Source of the DNA: DUOA01 sp012839095 | Lineage (GTDB): Bacteria; Bacillota; Clostridia; Caldicoprobacterales; DTU083 | DNA: 64,000 nucleotides | Assembly: GCA_050951505.1 (NCBI GenBank) | Contig: JBMNJE010000010.1 | Span: 62,001-126,000 of the forward strand | Reading direction: 5' to 3' | Shown: piece by piece, positions 1-9,240 of the stretch | Layout of the letters: each line of letters starts with the position of its first letter | Numbering within the stretch: the stretch's first letter is position 1 | Program-made: the position numbers and the translations under genes | The notes under the pieces: model-generated | Databases searched by the model: none | Told to the model about the DNA's origin: nothing | Seen by the model: only the letters and a program-made list of their open reading frames with translations

Positions 1-1187
1 GTAAACAGGTGAATTCTCAGGAGCCTGAGAGCCTTCTCCAGATCATCCCTCCAGTTGTACAAGCTGTCCTTCTGATTGTACAGGGGTACATTTCTGCCTA
101 ACTTTCTTCTGCGCAGCCTGTACCTATGGTATATAAAACCGCTTCCATTGTAAAAGCTTACACCAGTGCTGTCCTCGGTAAAAAAGAAAGGGTTTTTAAT
201 AACAAAGTACTGCCTGAAAAGGCGAAAGCCGCGAAGCCCGCGGTTGCTTATGCCTACCGATTTCACTTCTTTTCCGCCCAATCTGGCAAGGAGCCTGATG
301 TCCCTGTTCTGATATTCCTTTCTGCCCCTTTTCCTGCTGCCTGCAGCTGCACCTTCCATGGGCAGGCTCTGAAGTTTGTCTTCTCTGCCCGGCAGACCCA
401 GCAGCCTGAAGAAGCTGATCTGCTTTGCACGGCATTCATCATCACTGCCTGCCGGCATATTCCGAATAAGTTCCAATGGCCATGTATTAAGCTCATTATC
501 CCTGTGCCACTTTATCAAGTCGTTATAGGAGTGATTGGATGGGTTCAAACACTCTGCTGCAAGAGAGGGCTTTTCATCAAAGTGTTTTTTCAGCTCCTCA
601 AAGGTCCTGCATCTGTCCAGGTGGTTTTCATTTTCAAATTCTTCAGGCCGGATCCGGATACGATACTGAACACTGCTGCCCGGAATCGACAGGGTAATAA
701 GCTCCTTCTGTTCACCCTGATAGAGCAGGGATGGTTCTGCCAGCACTGAGTAGTAGACAGTCATGGTATTCCGACTTGTAACTTCTCGCCTGATATCAAA
801 TACATTATCGGTATGCCTGATATGGACCGTTAAAAACTTTATGTCCAGCTTGTAAGACCCGGTCAGCCTCAGACTGAAATGCCCGTGGACGACTGTCTGC
901 TCAGCAGCCCCGGACACAGCTGAGAAATCCTCTGTTTTCAGCAGGATCTCATCAGAATTCTCTGTTTCAATTCTGACAGCCGCCGGATGATCCAAATACT
1001 CCCGCATGGACAATACGGCATCAGCAGGTTTTTCTTCATCGTGCAGCCTGCTCATGCTTTCAGCCCAGTATTTTTCACCCAATAGCTCGAGCCTGCCTAT
1101 AAAGGACGGACATGTAAGCCTTTCAATATCCTCAGACAATGAACTGCCAAATAAGGAATCATGGATTACATGGTACAAATGCCTCAC
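1..1187 (-). CDS. Unrecognised protein, last visible gene of the cytoskeleton/stator operon (3' end outside window)
   Basis: A frame with no stop runs from a GTG at 1187 down to the window edge, about 395 codons. The GTG shares four bases (GTGA) with the stop of the OmpA-domain gene, which suggests translational coupling. The visible protein starts MRHLYHVIHDSLFG. It shows no signal peptide or membrane segment, has a basic patch (RKRGRK) near residue 285, and alternates strand-like and helix-like stretches. I do not recognise a family. Its place directly behind the MotA/MotB-like pair suggests it is a cytoplasmic component of the same system, but that is inference from context only. Codon use looks like that of its neighbours. 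Confidence 0.72.
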   Translation of the reverse strand, partial: MRHLYHVIHDSLFGSSLSEDIERLTCPSFIGRLELLGEKYWAESMSRLHDEEKPADAVLSMREYLDHPAAVRIETENSDEILLKTEDFSAVSGAAEQTVVHGHFSLRLTGSYKLDIKFLTVHIRHTDNVFDIRREVTSRNTMTVYYSVLAEPSLLYQGEQKELITLSIPGSSVQYRIRIRPEEFENENHLDRCRTFEELKKHFDEKPSLAAECLNPSNHSYNDLIKWHRDNELNTWPLELIRNMPAGSDDECRAKQISFFRLLGLPGREDKLQSLPMEGAAAGSRKRGRKEYQNRDIRLLARLGGKEVKSVGISNRGLRGFRLFRQYFVIKNPFFFTEDSTGVSFYNGSGFIYHRYRLRRRKLGRNVPLYNQKDSLYNWRDDLEKALRLLRIHLF

Positions 1188-1987
1188 CCACCTTCGGAGT
1201 ACTTTTCAAGCAGGTAGTTGAAATCTTCATCCGAAAAGTTGATGATGAACTCGATTCTCCTATTTCTGGCTCTTTCCTCATCTGTCTGAGATATAACCGT
1301 TCCGGCTATGGGTGAATACTTGGACATGCTGGATGATTTGTAGAAGGAACCATATTTAAGTAGATCCTCTTCGGACAGTTCTGATAACATATAATCCACA
1401 AAGACACCGGAACGTTGTGCGGAAAGCAGCCGGTTCCTGCTTTCGGCGCCCCTGTTATCCGTGTGACCGATTACTTCTATGTTTAATATCCTGACGCTGT
1501 TTTCGCTGTTTTCTATCTGCCGCTGTTGTTCCTTGACAATTTTCATGAATGCCTTTCCCAGTTCTTTGGCCAGTTCCCTGCCGTCCCTTGTCAGTTTCCA
1601 TTCGTTGAATTCAAACAGGGTCTCCGCATCAACGTATAACCGGGTCTCATCCCGCATAACCGTGCCCGGTCCCAGCTGTTTGTTAAGCTCGGTCATCAGT
1701 GTGTCATACATGTTTTCACGGGCATCAATAATCCGCTCTATATCATCAACCAGCTGCCTGTGCCTTTCTTCCAGCCTTGTGCTTTCGTCTTCCTGTATCT
1801 GTTTTTCTCTTTCCAGCTCTTCAGTCAGGACTCTGTATCTCAATGAATTATAGGAAGCTATTACAGCGAACAATGCCATGGCAAAAAAGAGAATCAAAGC
1901 CGATGATGACATGATATCCACCATAGACGGCCAGTAATCGACTTTGTTTTCCCTGCTCTGCCTGTAGCCTGTCCGTTTATATGTCAT
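1184..1987 (-). CDS. MotB/OmpA-type stator protein (ZorB-like)
   Basis: About 267 residues. A short basic N-terminus is followed by one membrane helix that begins with the motif WPSMVDIMSSSALILFF near residues 21-37; its Asp sits where MotB-type stator proteins carry their ion-binding Asp. Next comes a coiled-coil stretch (about 60-110) and a C-terminal OmpA domain with GHTDNRGAESRNRLLSAQR and a terminal NRRIEF motif, which is the peptidoglycan-binding core. The chosen ATG at 1987 lies downstream of AAGGAGG and overlaps the end of the MotA-like gene by 11 bases; a GTG at 2011 is the alternative. It would form an ion-driven or force-transmitting inner-membrane complex with the preceding protein, by analogy to MotAB, TolQR and ZorAB. 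Its exact role is inferred. Confidence 0.85.
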   Translation of the reverse strand: MTYKRTGYRQSRENKVDYWPSMVDIMSSSALILFFAMALFAVIASYNSLRYRVLTEELEREKQIQEDESTRLEERHRQLVDDIERIIDARENMYDTLMTELNKQLGPGTVMRDETRLYVDAETLFEFNEWKLTRDGRELAKELGKAFMKIVKEQQRQIENSENSVRILNIEVIGHTDNRGAESRNRLLSAQRSGVFVDYMLSELSEEDLLKYGSFYKSSSMSKYSPIAGTVISQTDEERARNRRIEFIINFSDEDFNYLLEKYSEGG

Positions 1988-3650
1988 CAAAGGTTTGTCC
2001 TCCTTCTGCACTCTGGGTTTGGGTTTGTATACCGATTACATAGTTTAGGGCCTTTTGAAGCAGGTCTGCAGTTTCATGAAGGTCTATGATGTTTCTGTGG
2101 AAATCATCGTAGCTGGCAGCGGCTTTATTGGTCATCTCATCAAGGGTCTGTATAAAGAATTCCTGGGAATCTGCATTTCCCTGCTGCATGGTGTCCACGA
2201 ATTCGGTTAACCTCATTCCCAGACCATGTAAGGAGCCGTTCAGATTCTCCCTAAGCTCCAAAAGCATATTATTAGTCTCCGAAACAGCCCTGTTCATCTG
2301 TTCTGTTTCCTGTCTTAAGTGATCTGCCAGGCGGACGGCTGATTCATTCATGGTGGTGGTTACAGCATCGTCAAATGCCTCTCTCATTCTGTTTGAAACA
2401 TTTATTGAAAGATCACGGATATTTCCCTGTAAATCCAGAAGCAGCCTGTAGCTGTTATCCATTACCTGTTGTACTGAATCTGTACTCTTTTCATAATTCT
2501 TATATATGCTGGTCAAAGATGATAAAGCTTCCTTCATTTCCCGATTGGAATCCGTTGAGGCTGCAAGATTGTCATTCATGCCTCCAATCAGTTCATACAT
2601 ATTGTTAACAGCAATTACCATGGCATCACTGAAGGCCGAAGAGGCCTTATCCAGCTTGTCTGTAAATTGCTCCGTCACCTGCTCCATTCTGCCGACAAAT
2701 TCTTTGAGTCCCTGATGAAGGGTCTGGCCTAATTCCTCACTTAAACGGGCAGTGATCATGTTAACGGCTTCCACCTGCTCATCCAGGGTACTGCAGCTGT
2801 CGCTGAATATTTCTATACTGCCACGGAAATGCTCAATCGGCCCATGCAATCCGTCTATTGCCTGATTCAGTTCGAACACGGACCGGTCGATTGTTTCAGC
2901 TGAGAACTCCAGATTAAGAGAAAGATTCTGTACATTACCGGAAAACTTATTTATGCTTTCCTGCAGCCCGTCTTTCAACTTGATTATAGCCCTGTCCAGC
3001 CCGCTTTCGTACTTTATTCCAATTTCATTTTCAAAAAAATCAACTATGCAGGCAAACGTTTTTTCTTCATTATGCGAAAATAACAAGCTGTGTACAAGGT
3101 TTGCCAGGATAGACATAAATAAACCCAGCAGGCTGGTTGTAAAGGCAGTGCTCATGCTCACCAGGGGAGAACGCAGTATATCTACCAGATCCTTGAAAGA
3201 CTGCATGGTCATTCCTGAATTTGAAAAAACAAAATGCTGGTTAAATTCCGTAATCAACCTAATAATTGCGGCTGACAGCCCGTAAAAAGTGCCAAGAAGG
3301 CCCAGAGCCGTCATTAAGCCGGGAAAGAGCGATATTATGTTCTTACTTATCCGCATGCTGACAGGTATTTCCTTGTCCAGCATGGAATCAAGATCAGCTG
3401 CATTTGCATTCTCCTGCTTTGCTGCTACATATTGATCATAGACGTTCTGTAGATACTCATGCTCAAAGGATCCCGGTTCCTCTTCCGGGCTTTCTTTTTT
3501 CCTTATGAGACACCGGTTAAGTTTCTGAAACCACAGCATCCTGATTATGTCCGCAGCCATGAAAATGAGAAATAAAAGTGTGATAAAGAGGCAGATTCCC
3601 TGGCCGAATGGCTCCTGATTGATCAACATTTCCTTTATATTAAGCTGCAT
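1977..3650 (-). CDS. MotA/TolQ/ExbB-like membrane protein with long coiled-coil tail (ZorA-like)
   Basis: 557 residues with three hydrophobic segments at about 17-38, 105-130 and 163-190. The second and third (GLMTALGLLGTFYGLSAAI, then SMSTAFTTSLLGLFMSILA) look like the paired helices of the MotA/TolQ/ExbB fold. From about residue 205 to the end the protein is a long, charged, heptad-rich helix, far longer than in MotA or TolQ but similar in design to the tail of ZorA in Zorya defence systems. The start has an AAGGAGA site 7 bases upstream. It lies just upstream of the OmpA-domain gene and overlaps it, so the two are probably made together. I see no ZorC, ZorD or ZorE partner in the window. 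Confidence 0.85.
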   Translation of the reverse strand: MQLNIKEMLINQEPFGQGICLFITLLFLIFMAADIIRMLWFQKLNRCLIRKKESPEEEPGSFEHEYLQNVYDQYVAAKQENANAADLDSMLDKEIPVSMRISKNIISLFPGLMTALGLLGTFYGLSAAIIRLITEFNQHFVFSNSGMTMQSFKDLVDILRSPLVSMSTAFTTSLLGLFMSILANLVHSLLFSHNEEKTFACIVDFFENEIGIKYESGLDRAIIKLKDGLQESINKFSGNVQNLSLNLEFSAETIDRSVFELNQAIDGLHGPIEHFRGSIEIFSDSCSTLDEQVEAVNMITARLSEELGQTLHQGLKEFVGRMEQVTEQFTDKLDKASSAFSDAMVIAVNNMYELIGGMNDNLAASTDSNREMKEALSSLTSIYKNYEKSTDSVQQVMDNSYRLLLDLQGNIRDLSINVSNRMREAFDDAVTTTMNESAVRLADHLRQETEQMNRAVSETNNMLLELRENLNGSLHGLGMRLTEFVDTMQQGNADSQEFFIQTLDEMTNKAAASYDDFHRNIIDLHETADLLQKALNYVIGIQTQTQSAEGGQTFDDI

Positions 3651-3719
3651 TGTATTGTCTCCTTGTTAATACATCCCCTGAAACGGTTATTTTTTGAATT
3701 CAGTATCCGCCTGTGCAGG

Positions 3720-4580
3720 CTATATTGCCTCCAGCGCTCCTTTTTCCTTAAGGCTGTAGCGATTGCTTCCGGCCGGAACAATAAGAGCAGGCTTATGCAG
3801 TGTTACCTTACGTTTTCCTCCTGCAAGGGCACCGCTTATATTAAATAAAGGACGGTATTTCTCCAGCTCCAGATCCTGCATCAGCTTTGACCTTGTTGGA
3901 ACCGGAATAACATAACAAATACCGTTTTTAGGAACGGTCCTTATAAAATGAGCATTCCTTTCATTGGAGTCCATCAGTTCGGCGCTGGTCATGGCACCGG
4001 ACATGTATGTGTTTACGGCAATCTGTTGAAATTTAAATTTTTCCGAATATTTATTTTTCTGCTCATCGGTCAGCTCCAGGTAGTTGTTATAGAGATTGCG
4101 AAGCTCAGCTTCATCATCCGTAAAACCGGGAGATGGAGGCAAATCCTGTTTGCCTGAATAAGCATTGTAAACCTCCGGCATCTTCACATTCTTTGCAAGC
4201 TGTTTCTCTATTTCTTCCCTTATAAACTCCTTCATCTCATTTCTGAATTCAAAGGCAAACTCCCCTATTTTGGAGTTTACTGTATCATCCAGCTCCCTGT
4301 CGGGCAGGGTATCTTTTCGGGAGTTTAATCCGGGATTCGCCCGAGCGTAGCGTGTTCTTTCCATTACTTCAATTTTTTCTTTTAGTTCAAAGAATTTATT
4401 GTCCAGCTGCTTTCTTATATCCCAGTTTGTCTTAGCCTGTCCTCTCTGGATAAGGATGGTAAGAGCAATCAGGGCAGCAACGAGAATAATAAGTGCTATA
4501 AGGAGTATGAGCTGCATTAAGCCTCCCTTGCCGGAAACCGCTCCGGAAGCCGCCGTATCGGCAATCAGTATGTACAGCAT
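3720..4580 (-). CDS. Single-pass membrane-anchored coiled-coil protein, unknown family
   Basis: 286 residues. A short N-terminus leads into one strong membrane helix at about 22-46 (LILLIALIILVAALIALTIL), followed by a charged helical region (about 55-140) with coiled-coil character. The C-terminal part is predicted to be globular and ends in short strand-like stretches. There is no cleavable signal, so most of the protein is probably cytoplasmic. The start follows a very G-rich ribosome site (GGGGGGGGAGG) 8 bases upstream. It sits between the actin-like ATPase and the MotA-like gene and could tether the filament or ATPase part of the system to the membrane. That role is inference; no family was recognised. 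Confidence 0.75.
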   Translation of the reverse strand: MLYILIADTAASGAVSGKGGLMQLILLIALIILVAALIALTILIQRGQAKTNWDIRKQLDNKFFELKEKIEVMERTRYARANPGLNSRKDTLPDRELDDTVNSKIGEFAFEFRNEMKEFIREEIEKQLAKNVKMPEVYNAYSGKQDLPPSPGFTDDEAELRNLYNNYLELTDEQKNKYSEKFKFQQIAVNTYMSGAMTSAELMDSNERNAHFIRTVPKNGICYVIPVPTRSKLMQDLELEKYRPLFNISGALAGGKRKVTLHKPALIVPAGSNRYSLKEKGALEAI

Positions 4581-4602
4581 TCGGTAATCCTCCCCCCCCG
4601 TA

Positions 4603-7600
4603 TTAGTTCATGGAACGCCACATACGCAGAAGCTGCCAGGTAATAATCGTATTAACCGCCTTAATAAACAAGGATTCCGCAGCCGCAAATGCAACCTGTG
4701 GACGCTGATTTCCCTGGGCGCCGCCCTGCACCATCCTGCGGGAAGCAAGCTCGCGATTCAATGCTTCCAGCAGTTCCGTTCTGGACAGGCTGATAAAGCC
4801 TCCGGTTCTGCCCAGGGTGAGCTCAACGGGATAGAAACCGTTAGCAGCTGCCTGTCTGTTAAATAATGCAATGAATCTGTCGATTTCTGCCAAATCCTTG
4901 TATTTCCACTGCTTCAGCCAATACTCTTCCGGAAGTGCAGCCAGATTGGTCATTGCGTCTACAACCTGTTCTCCCTCTTCCGTGCTGACAACAAATGACT
5001 CTCCCGCCAATACGACTTCGGCAATCTTATCCGACTCAAGCTCTCTTTCTTCATAGGTGAAGGGTTTTGAAACCAGACCCTTTGAAGCTTCTTCCTTCGG
5101 ATTTTTACTTCTGACGGCTTTGTATACAGCACCTTCTCCCATTGAACCGATTCCCTCATTCATAAATGCCCTCAGAAGCTCGGACACTGCCTGCTCATCG
5201 TAGAAGCCTGTTCTGATCCAGTCAAGTATATTGCTTCCGTTACCGGCAATGCCGATAAAGGGGCTGTTTATTGCTGAATCAGCATGTTCTTTTCTTGAGA
5301 AACGAATCAGCATGCCGCAGTAATAGAAGAGAGAGCTGACATAAAATGCTATTATTGTCCGGAACATTTTAAGCTTGGCTCCAAAGTTTCCAAAGTCAGT
5401 ATCGTAATTGGCTATTATATAATCGCTGAGCAGGTTTCCAAAGGTCTTGCCGGCCCCGATTTGAACCGACAGGAGGTTTTCCATATGCATGTAAAACTCA
5501 TCCTTGTCTCTGACCAGTTCCGGATCCAGCAGTGCCTGGTTGATGGTATAATTATTCATAAGCCCCTGATTTCTGTTTACTGTCCTGTTGATCAGATCCG
5601 AAAGGAACTGCCTGTTGTCATACAGCAGATCAAGCAGCATGTTTCTTGCCCCGTAGCGTATGGAAGTCTGCAGACTCTTCATGCTGTCTCCATGTTCAAG
5701 GTGCAGGAAGACATCCGAGCTGCCGCCTCCTATATCCACTATGGTAATATTCCTTAGCATAATCACATAATCACTGTGAACAAAATATCGTGCCACAGCT
5801 TCACTTTCCGTCATCAGCGTAACAGCGTTTTCAATTGTAGTCTCCAGCGCATCGGCTCCACCGAACATATTTACGCATTCCTTGCACATGCTCATGAATT
5901 CATTGGGATTGTTGAGCGAAAGCGGGTATGAGAACTGCCACTTGATCTTCCTATAACCGTTCAAACGGGCATACAGCACTGCCATCATAACTATCTGGGC
6001 AATCACTGTCCTTGAAAGAAGCTGATCTCCGACCTTGGAAGTCCATTTTACCTGTGTTTTCAGATATCCAACCCGTGCGGAATTGTCATAGCTGATCCCG
6101 CCCTGATATGGATCTGTTTTATGAAAGAACAGATTTGCATCCATGTAAGGTTCTCTTGCTCCTTCTCCTTTCATGGCATGCACCACAGTGGGGAAGGGAG
6201 ATATTACTTCAAAGGGAGTCATGAAAAACTCAATCAGCTGGTTTACAGCCTGGACATCACAGCAGAGAACCGCCAGGGTATCCATGAAATTAACCTTAAA
6301 CGGAATCTGCAATTCTCCCTGTTCGTTAATAGTGTTGCCATAGATGGTTGATGATGAGGTTCCAAAATCTATGCCAAAGACAACTGTTTTGGGGTCCTGG
6401 CCGGCTGCTTTTTGTTCCGGCTCCGCAGGCAGCAGGTAACCTGCATGCCTGTCATTCCACTTAAGGGATAAAGCCCTTGGATACTTATCACACTTATAGT
6501 ATCTGACATAGGGCTTTGTATTTGGATGACCCTCTTCATTCAGTTTCTTATATTGCTCCATTACGGAATTAGAATCAGCTGCCGGCTCGAAATGAAACTC
6601 CCGTGTTTCATTTTCTGCACTCATAAAGTAATAGTGTTCCCAGCCGGGTATCCGGTATCTGGGCCATATTGCAGCTATGGGCTTCTCATTTATTCGTACC
6701 AGCTCATCCGATTTGTAGGTTTTCTTAATCTCAACCTTGTTTCCGTCAAGTAATTTTACCCGTGCAGCAACTACCACATCCTCATCATGGATCTCAATGG
6801 AAACATCTGCCCGGATGTCTTCCACTAAGTTAAAGGCCAGCTCTGACAGGGGCAGAATGAATGCCCTTGATTCCACTATGGTATCGTCCACTACCAGTCC
6901 AAACAAGGCTGTTGTTGTTACTACATTTTTCTTAAAGGTTGCATCCACATAGGGAGTTTCACTGGTCAGCCCCCTGTTTCTCAAGGGCTCGGGCATTGCA
7001 TCTTTCTCCAGGGAAACCATATATGCAAGATTCGGGAGAAATAAATCTTCCATCCGGTACAGATGCATACCGGCATTTCTGTCTCTGATTGCCCTTCTTA
7101 CCATTTCCGGATTTCGTTTGAGCGTGGCGTAGTCATATATGCCGAAAACGACGGGATTTGAATCTGACAGGCTGTGTTCCATTATATGATAACTGCCGTT
7201 AATCTCAAACATCAGCTGACTTGGAACCCTGCCAATAAAATTCATTGCATACCGGACAAAAAGCAGTGATAACATGGGATCTCTTTCAGGTTCCTCTATA
7301 GTCTCAGCAAAGGTAATCATGGGGTTTTCTTCGTCTTCATCCGGAACCTTGTAAAAGGCATAATCCGGATAAAGGCTGCAAATCTCACTGTAATAGTCTC
7401 TGAGATTCCAGATAAGAGCTGCGGCAAAGTCGTTATCCCTGTTTCTTTCCCTTTTTTCCAGAATCTCTATTGCATGTTTCAGCCAATAGGCAAGAACGAT
7501 AATATCAGCATTTGTCAGCCTTTCATCAGGAGCAGTCAGGGTAAGAGGATCGACAAAAGAACCGTTTTTATGCCAGCTTATGGGCAGACTTTGAGCCTGT

Positions 7601-8115
7601 GCTGCTGCTGCGCTGACCATGGTGGTGGGAGAGGTCATGCCGATGGGGTATTTAATCGTCTGATTGTCTACTTTAATATTGCAATACAGCAGGGAGATTC
7701 TCTGCCAGCTGTCACCTTCGAAGGCTGTATGGGAGGGCAGCAGGGACATGGCTGCCTGCAGAAACGGGCCTTCATGGCTGTCATCCAATCTGACAAAGCC
7801 TATGCTCATGTCCAGTTTGTAATGTTTTCTTAGTACCAATGCAGCCAGCAGCCCCCGCCATTCGCCGATGACACGTTTGCAATAACTTGTTGCCTTCTCA
7901 GGTGCAAACATCATATCCCTTAAAAACATCTGACAAGACAGTGCCTTTGCCCATACATTGGGTATGGAGCGTAAATCCTTGGGATTGTTATTGTTCACAA
8001 CAAGATTATCAGATATAACCTCTATCTTATCACTGCTGGTGTTGACCAGTTTTCCTCCTTCCGGAGCCCCGCCAAGTGAAGCATCAGGATTAATTGTCGG
8101 CAGCCAGTATTTCAT
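4603..8115 (-). CDS. Large actin/Hsp70-fold ATPase, SrfB-like
   Basis: 1170 residues. The N-terminal half (about 1-570) has no motif I recognise. From about residue 577 the actin/Hsp70 ATPase signature appears in order: phosphate-1 motif VVFGIDFGTSSSTIYGN (about 577-593), phosphate-2 motif ITIVDIGGGSSDVFLHL (about 788-804) and adenosine motif GIAGNGSNILDWI (about 955-967). Size and layout resemble the SrfB family, a large protein with an Hsp70-like core, but that needs a profile search. There is no signal peptide or membrane helix, so it is cytoplasmic. The ribosome site AGGGGGCG lies 6-7 bases before the ATG. Having an actin-fold ATPase and a tubulin-fold GTPase in one operon is the most striking feature of this region. 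Confidence 0.85.
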   Translation of the reverse strand: MKYWLPTINPDASLGGAPEGGKLVNTSSDKIEVISDNLVVNNNNPKDLRSIPNVWAKALSCQMFLRDMMFAPEKATSYCKRVIGEWRGLLAALVLRKHYKLDMSIGFVRLDDSHEGPFLQAAMSLLPSHTAFEGDSWQRISLLYCNIKVDNQTIKYPIGMTSPTTMVSAAAAQAQSLPISWHKNGSFVDPLTLTAPDERLTNADIIVLAYWLKHAIEILEKRERNRDNDFAAALIWNLRDYYSEICSLYPDYAFYKVPDEDEENPMITFAETIEEPERDPMLSLLFVRYAMNFIGRVPSQLMFEINGSYHIMEHSLSDSNPVVFGIYDYATLKRNPEMVRRAIRDRNAGMHLYRMEDLFLPNLAYMVSLEKDAMPEPLRNRGLTSETPYVDATFKKNVVTTTALFGLVVDDTIVESRAFILPLSELAFNLVEDIRADVSIEIHDEDVVVAARVKLLDGNKVEIKKTYKSDELVRINEKPIAAIWPRYRIPGWEHYYFMSAENETREFHFEPAADSNSVMEQYKKLNEEGHPNTKPYVRYYKCDKYPRALSLKWNDRHAGYLLPAEPEQKAAGQDPKTVVFGIDFGTSSSTIYGNTINEQGELQIPFKVNFMDTLAVLCCDVQAVNQLIEFFMTPFEVISPFPTVVHAMKGEGAREPYMDANLFFHKTDPYQGGISYDNSARVGYLKTQVKWTSKVGDQLLSRTVIAQIVMMAVLYARLNGYRKIKWQFSYPLSLNNPNEFMSMCKECVNMFGGADALETTIENAVTLMTESEAVARYFVHSDYVIMLRNITIVDIGGGSSDVFLHLEHGDSMKSLQTSIRYGARNMLLDLLYDNRQFLSDLINRTVNRNQGLMNNYTINQALLDPELVRDKDEFYMHMENLLSVQIGAGKTFGNLLSDYIIANYDTDFGNFGAKLKMFRTIIAFYVSSLFYYCGMLIRFSRKEHADSAINSPFIGIAGNGSNILDWIRTGFYDEQAVSELLRAFMNEGIGSMGEGAVYKAVRSKNPKEEASKGLVSKPFTYEERELESDKIAEVVLAGESFVVSTEEGEQVVDAMTNLAALPEEYWLKQWKYKDLAEIDRFIALFNRQAAANGFYPVELTLGRTGGFISLSRTELLEALNRELASRRMVQGGAQGNQRPQVAFAAAESLFIKAVNTIITWQLLRMWRSMN

Positions 8116-8135
8116 ATATAACGCCCCCTGTCAAA

Positions 8136-9216
8136 TTAAGATAACCTTACAATATCGTAAATCGCCTTACACAATTGGTTAATGCCTTTCTCCCTGCCTT
8201 TCCCGCCTGTGTCGCGCACCTTCATTTGGATATCTCTCCAGGTCAGTTTTTCTGAGTCATCGCCTACCAGATCACCCAGATTAAATTCTGCTGTGGTCTG
8301 ACGCATGTCTCTCATTTTGGTTCGATTCAATATGTTCAGCCTGTCCGTAATGTCATCTGTCCAGTCAAGATAACGGTCCAGGTATGATTCTATAACCGCC
8401 ATTTCGTCCCTTACCCTGTTTCTGTCAGCGTCTGAAGCTTTATGACGCCAGTTGAAAGTAGGGAAGCAATAGTATCAGGCCAAGCTTGATTCTGCCGTCC
8501 TGAATGGCCTCGCTGTACAAATTATGTATCTTCTTTACTATGGTAGGCACACCGGCCGCACCTGTGCCGCCGAAAATTGAACCAACTATCATTATCCTGA
8601 CTTCATCACTGCCGTCAGCAATAATATTGTTTATTCTGCTCTGTTTGCCAAGCAGGCGGGACCAATAGGATACCCTGTCCCTGTCCCTCTCCGGTATCCG
8701 ATCGATATCCTCGGGATCCAGCTCCGGCCGGAACTCCTTTGATATGAGAAGTGAACCTATCCCGGGATGTCCCTTGAAGCCGTACTTCAGTTTCTCAGTC
8801 ATCTCCTCTTCCGTATAAAGAGTTTTAAAAAGCTGCCCTTCTATATCCGTTATCCGGTCCTGGGCAAAAATCAGATTCAGAGAGGCATCTTCATGCTCAA
8901 CAGGAGACCAGACCATGCTTCCGATATCATCTGAACTGCCGCTCCTCTTCTCCTGTATTTCAAACCTTGTCCCGAACAAGGGGAAGGATTCGTCTTTTGA
9001 GTTGTTGTCAATCTGCAGGATTTTTTGTACGTCGCGATACTTAAGCAGTGTCTGATACATGGTCTGCAGATTCCAGTTGGAACCATCCGGATCGATAACT
9101 GCCAGATGGGTCGGATTGCCCGGATTGCCATACCCTGCTGCCTTCAGATGGAGAAATGCTTCCACTGCCTTGGCACCGCTTCCTCCGATACCAATCAGAT
9201 ACTTATGAACGCTCAT
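8136..9216 (-). pseudogene. FtsZ/tubulin-like GTPase gene, frame broken and probably internally deleted
   Basis: The N-terminal part (9216 to 8440, 258 residues) starts MSVHKYLIGIGGSGAKAVEAF, which looks like the tubulin/FtsZ T1 loop. It carries the tubulin signature GSIFGGTGAAG near residue 219, followed by the strand LGLILLLPYF. The frame then meets TAA at 8440-8442. The next frame is open through the same spot (NWRHKASDADRNRV...) and runs to 8136; dropping one T from the TTT at about 8451 would join the two parts into about 355 residues. Even when joined, the T6 and T7 loops and the C-terminal domain expected of a tubulin fold are not visible, so an internal deletion is likely as well. The ATG at 9216 has AGAGGTGG upstream. 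Confidence 0.75.
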
Positions 9217-9240
9217 TAAATACCACCTCTCTGACAATTA

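Noticed and set aside
126..749. 207-codon open frame on the plus strand
   Set aside because: It lies opposite the long minus-strand frame that continues to the window edge and is coupled to the operon. It has no ribosome site and its translation has no recognisable domain.
1184..3650. Complete Zorya defence system
   Set aside because: Only the ZorA/ZorB-like pair is present. No ZorC, ZorD helicase or ZorE nuclease is visible, and the partners upstream are cytoskeletal, so I do not call it Zorya.
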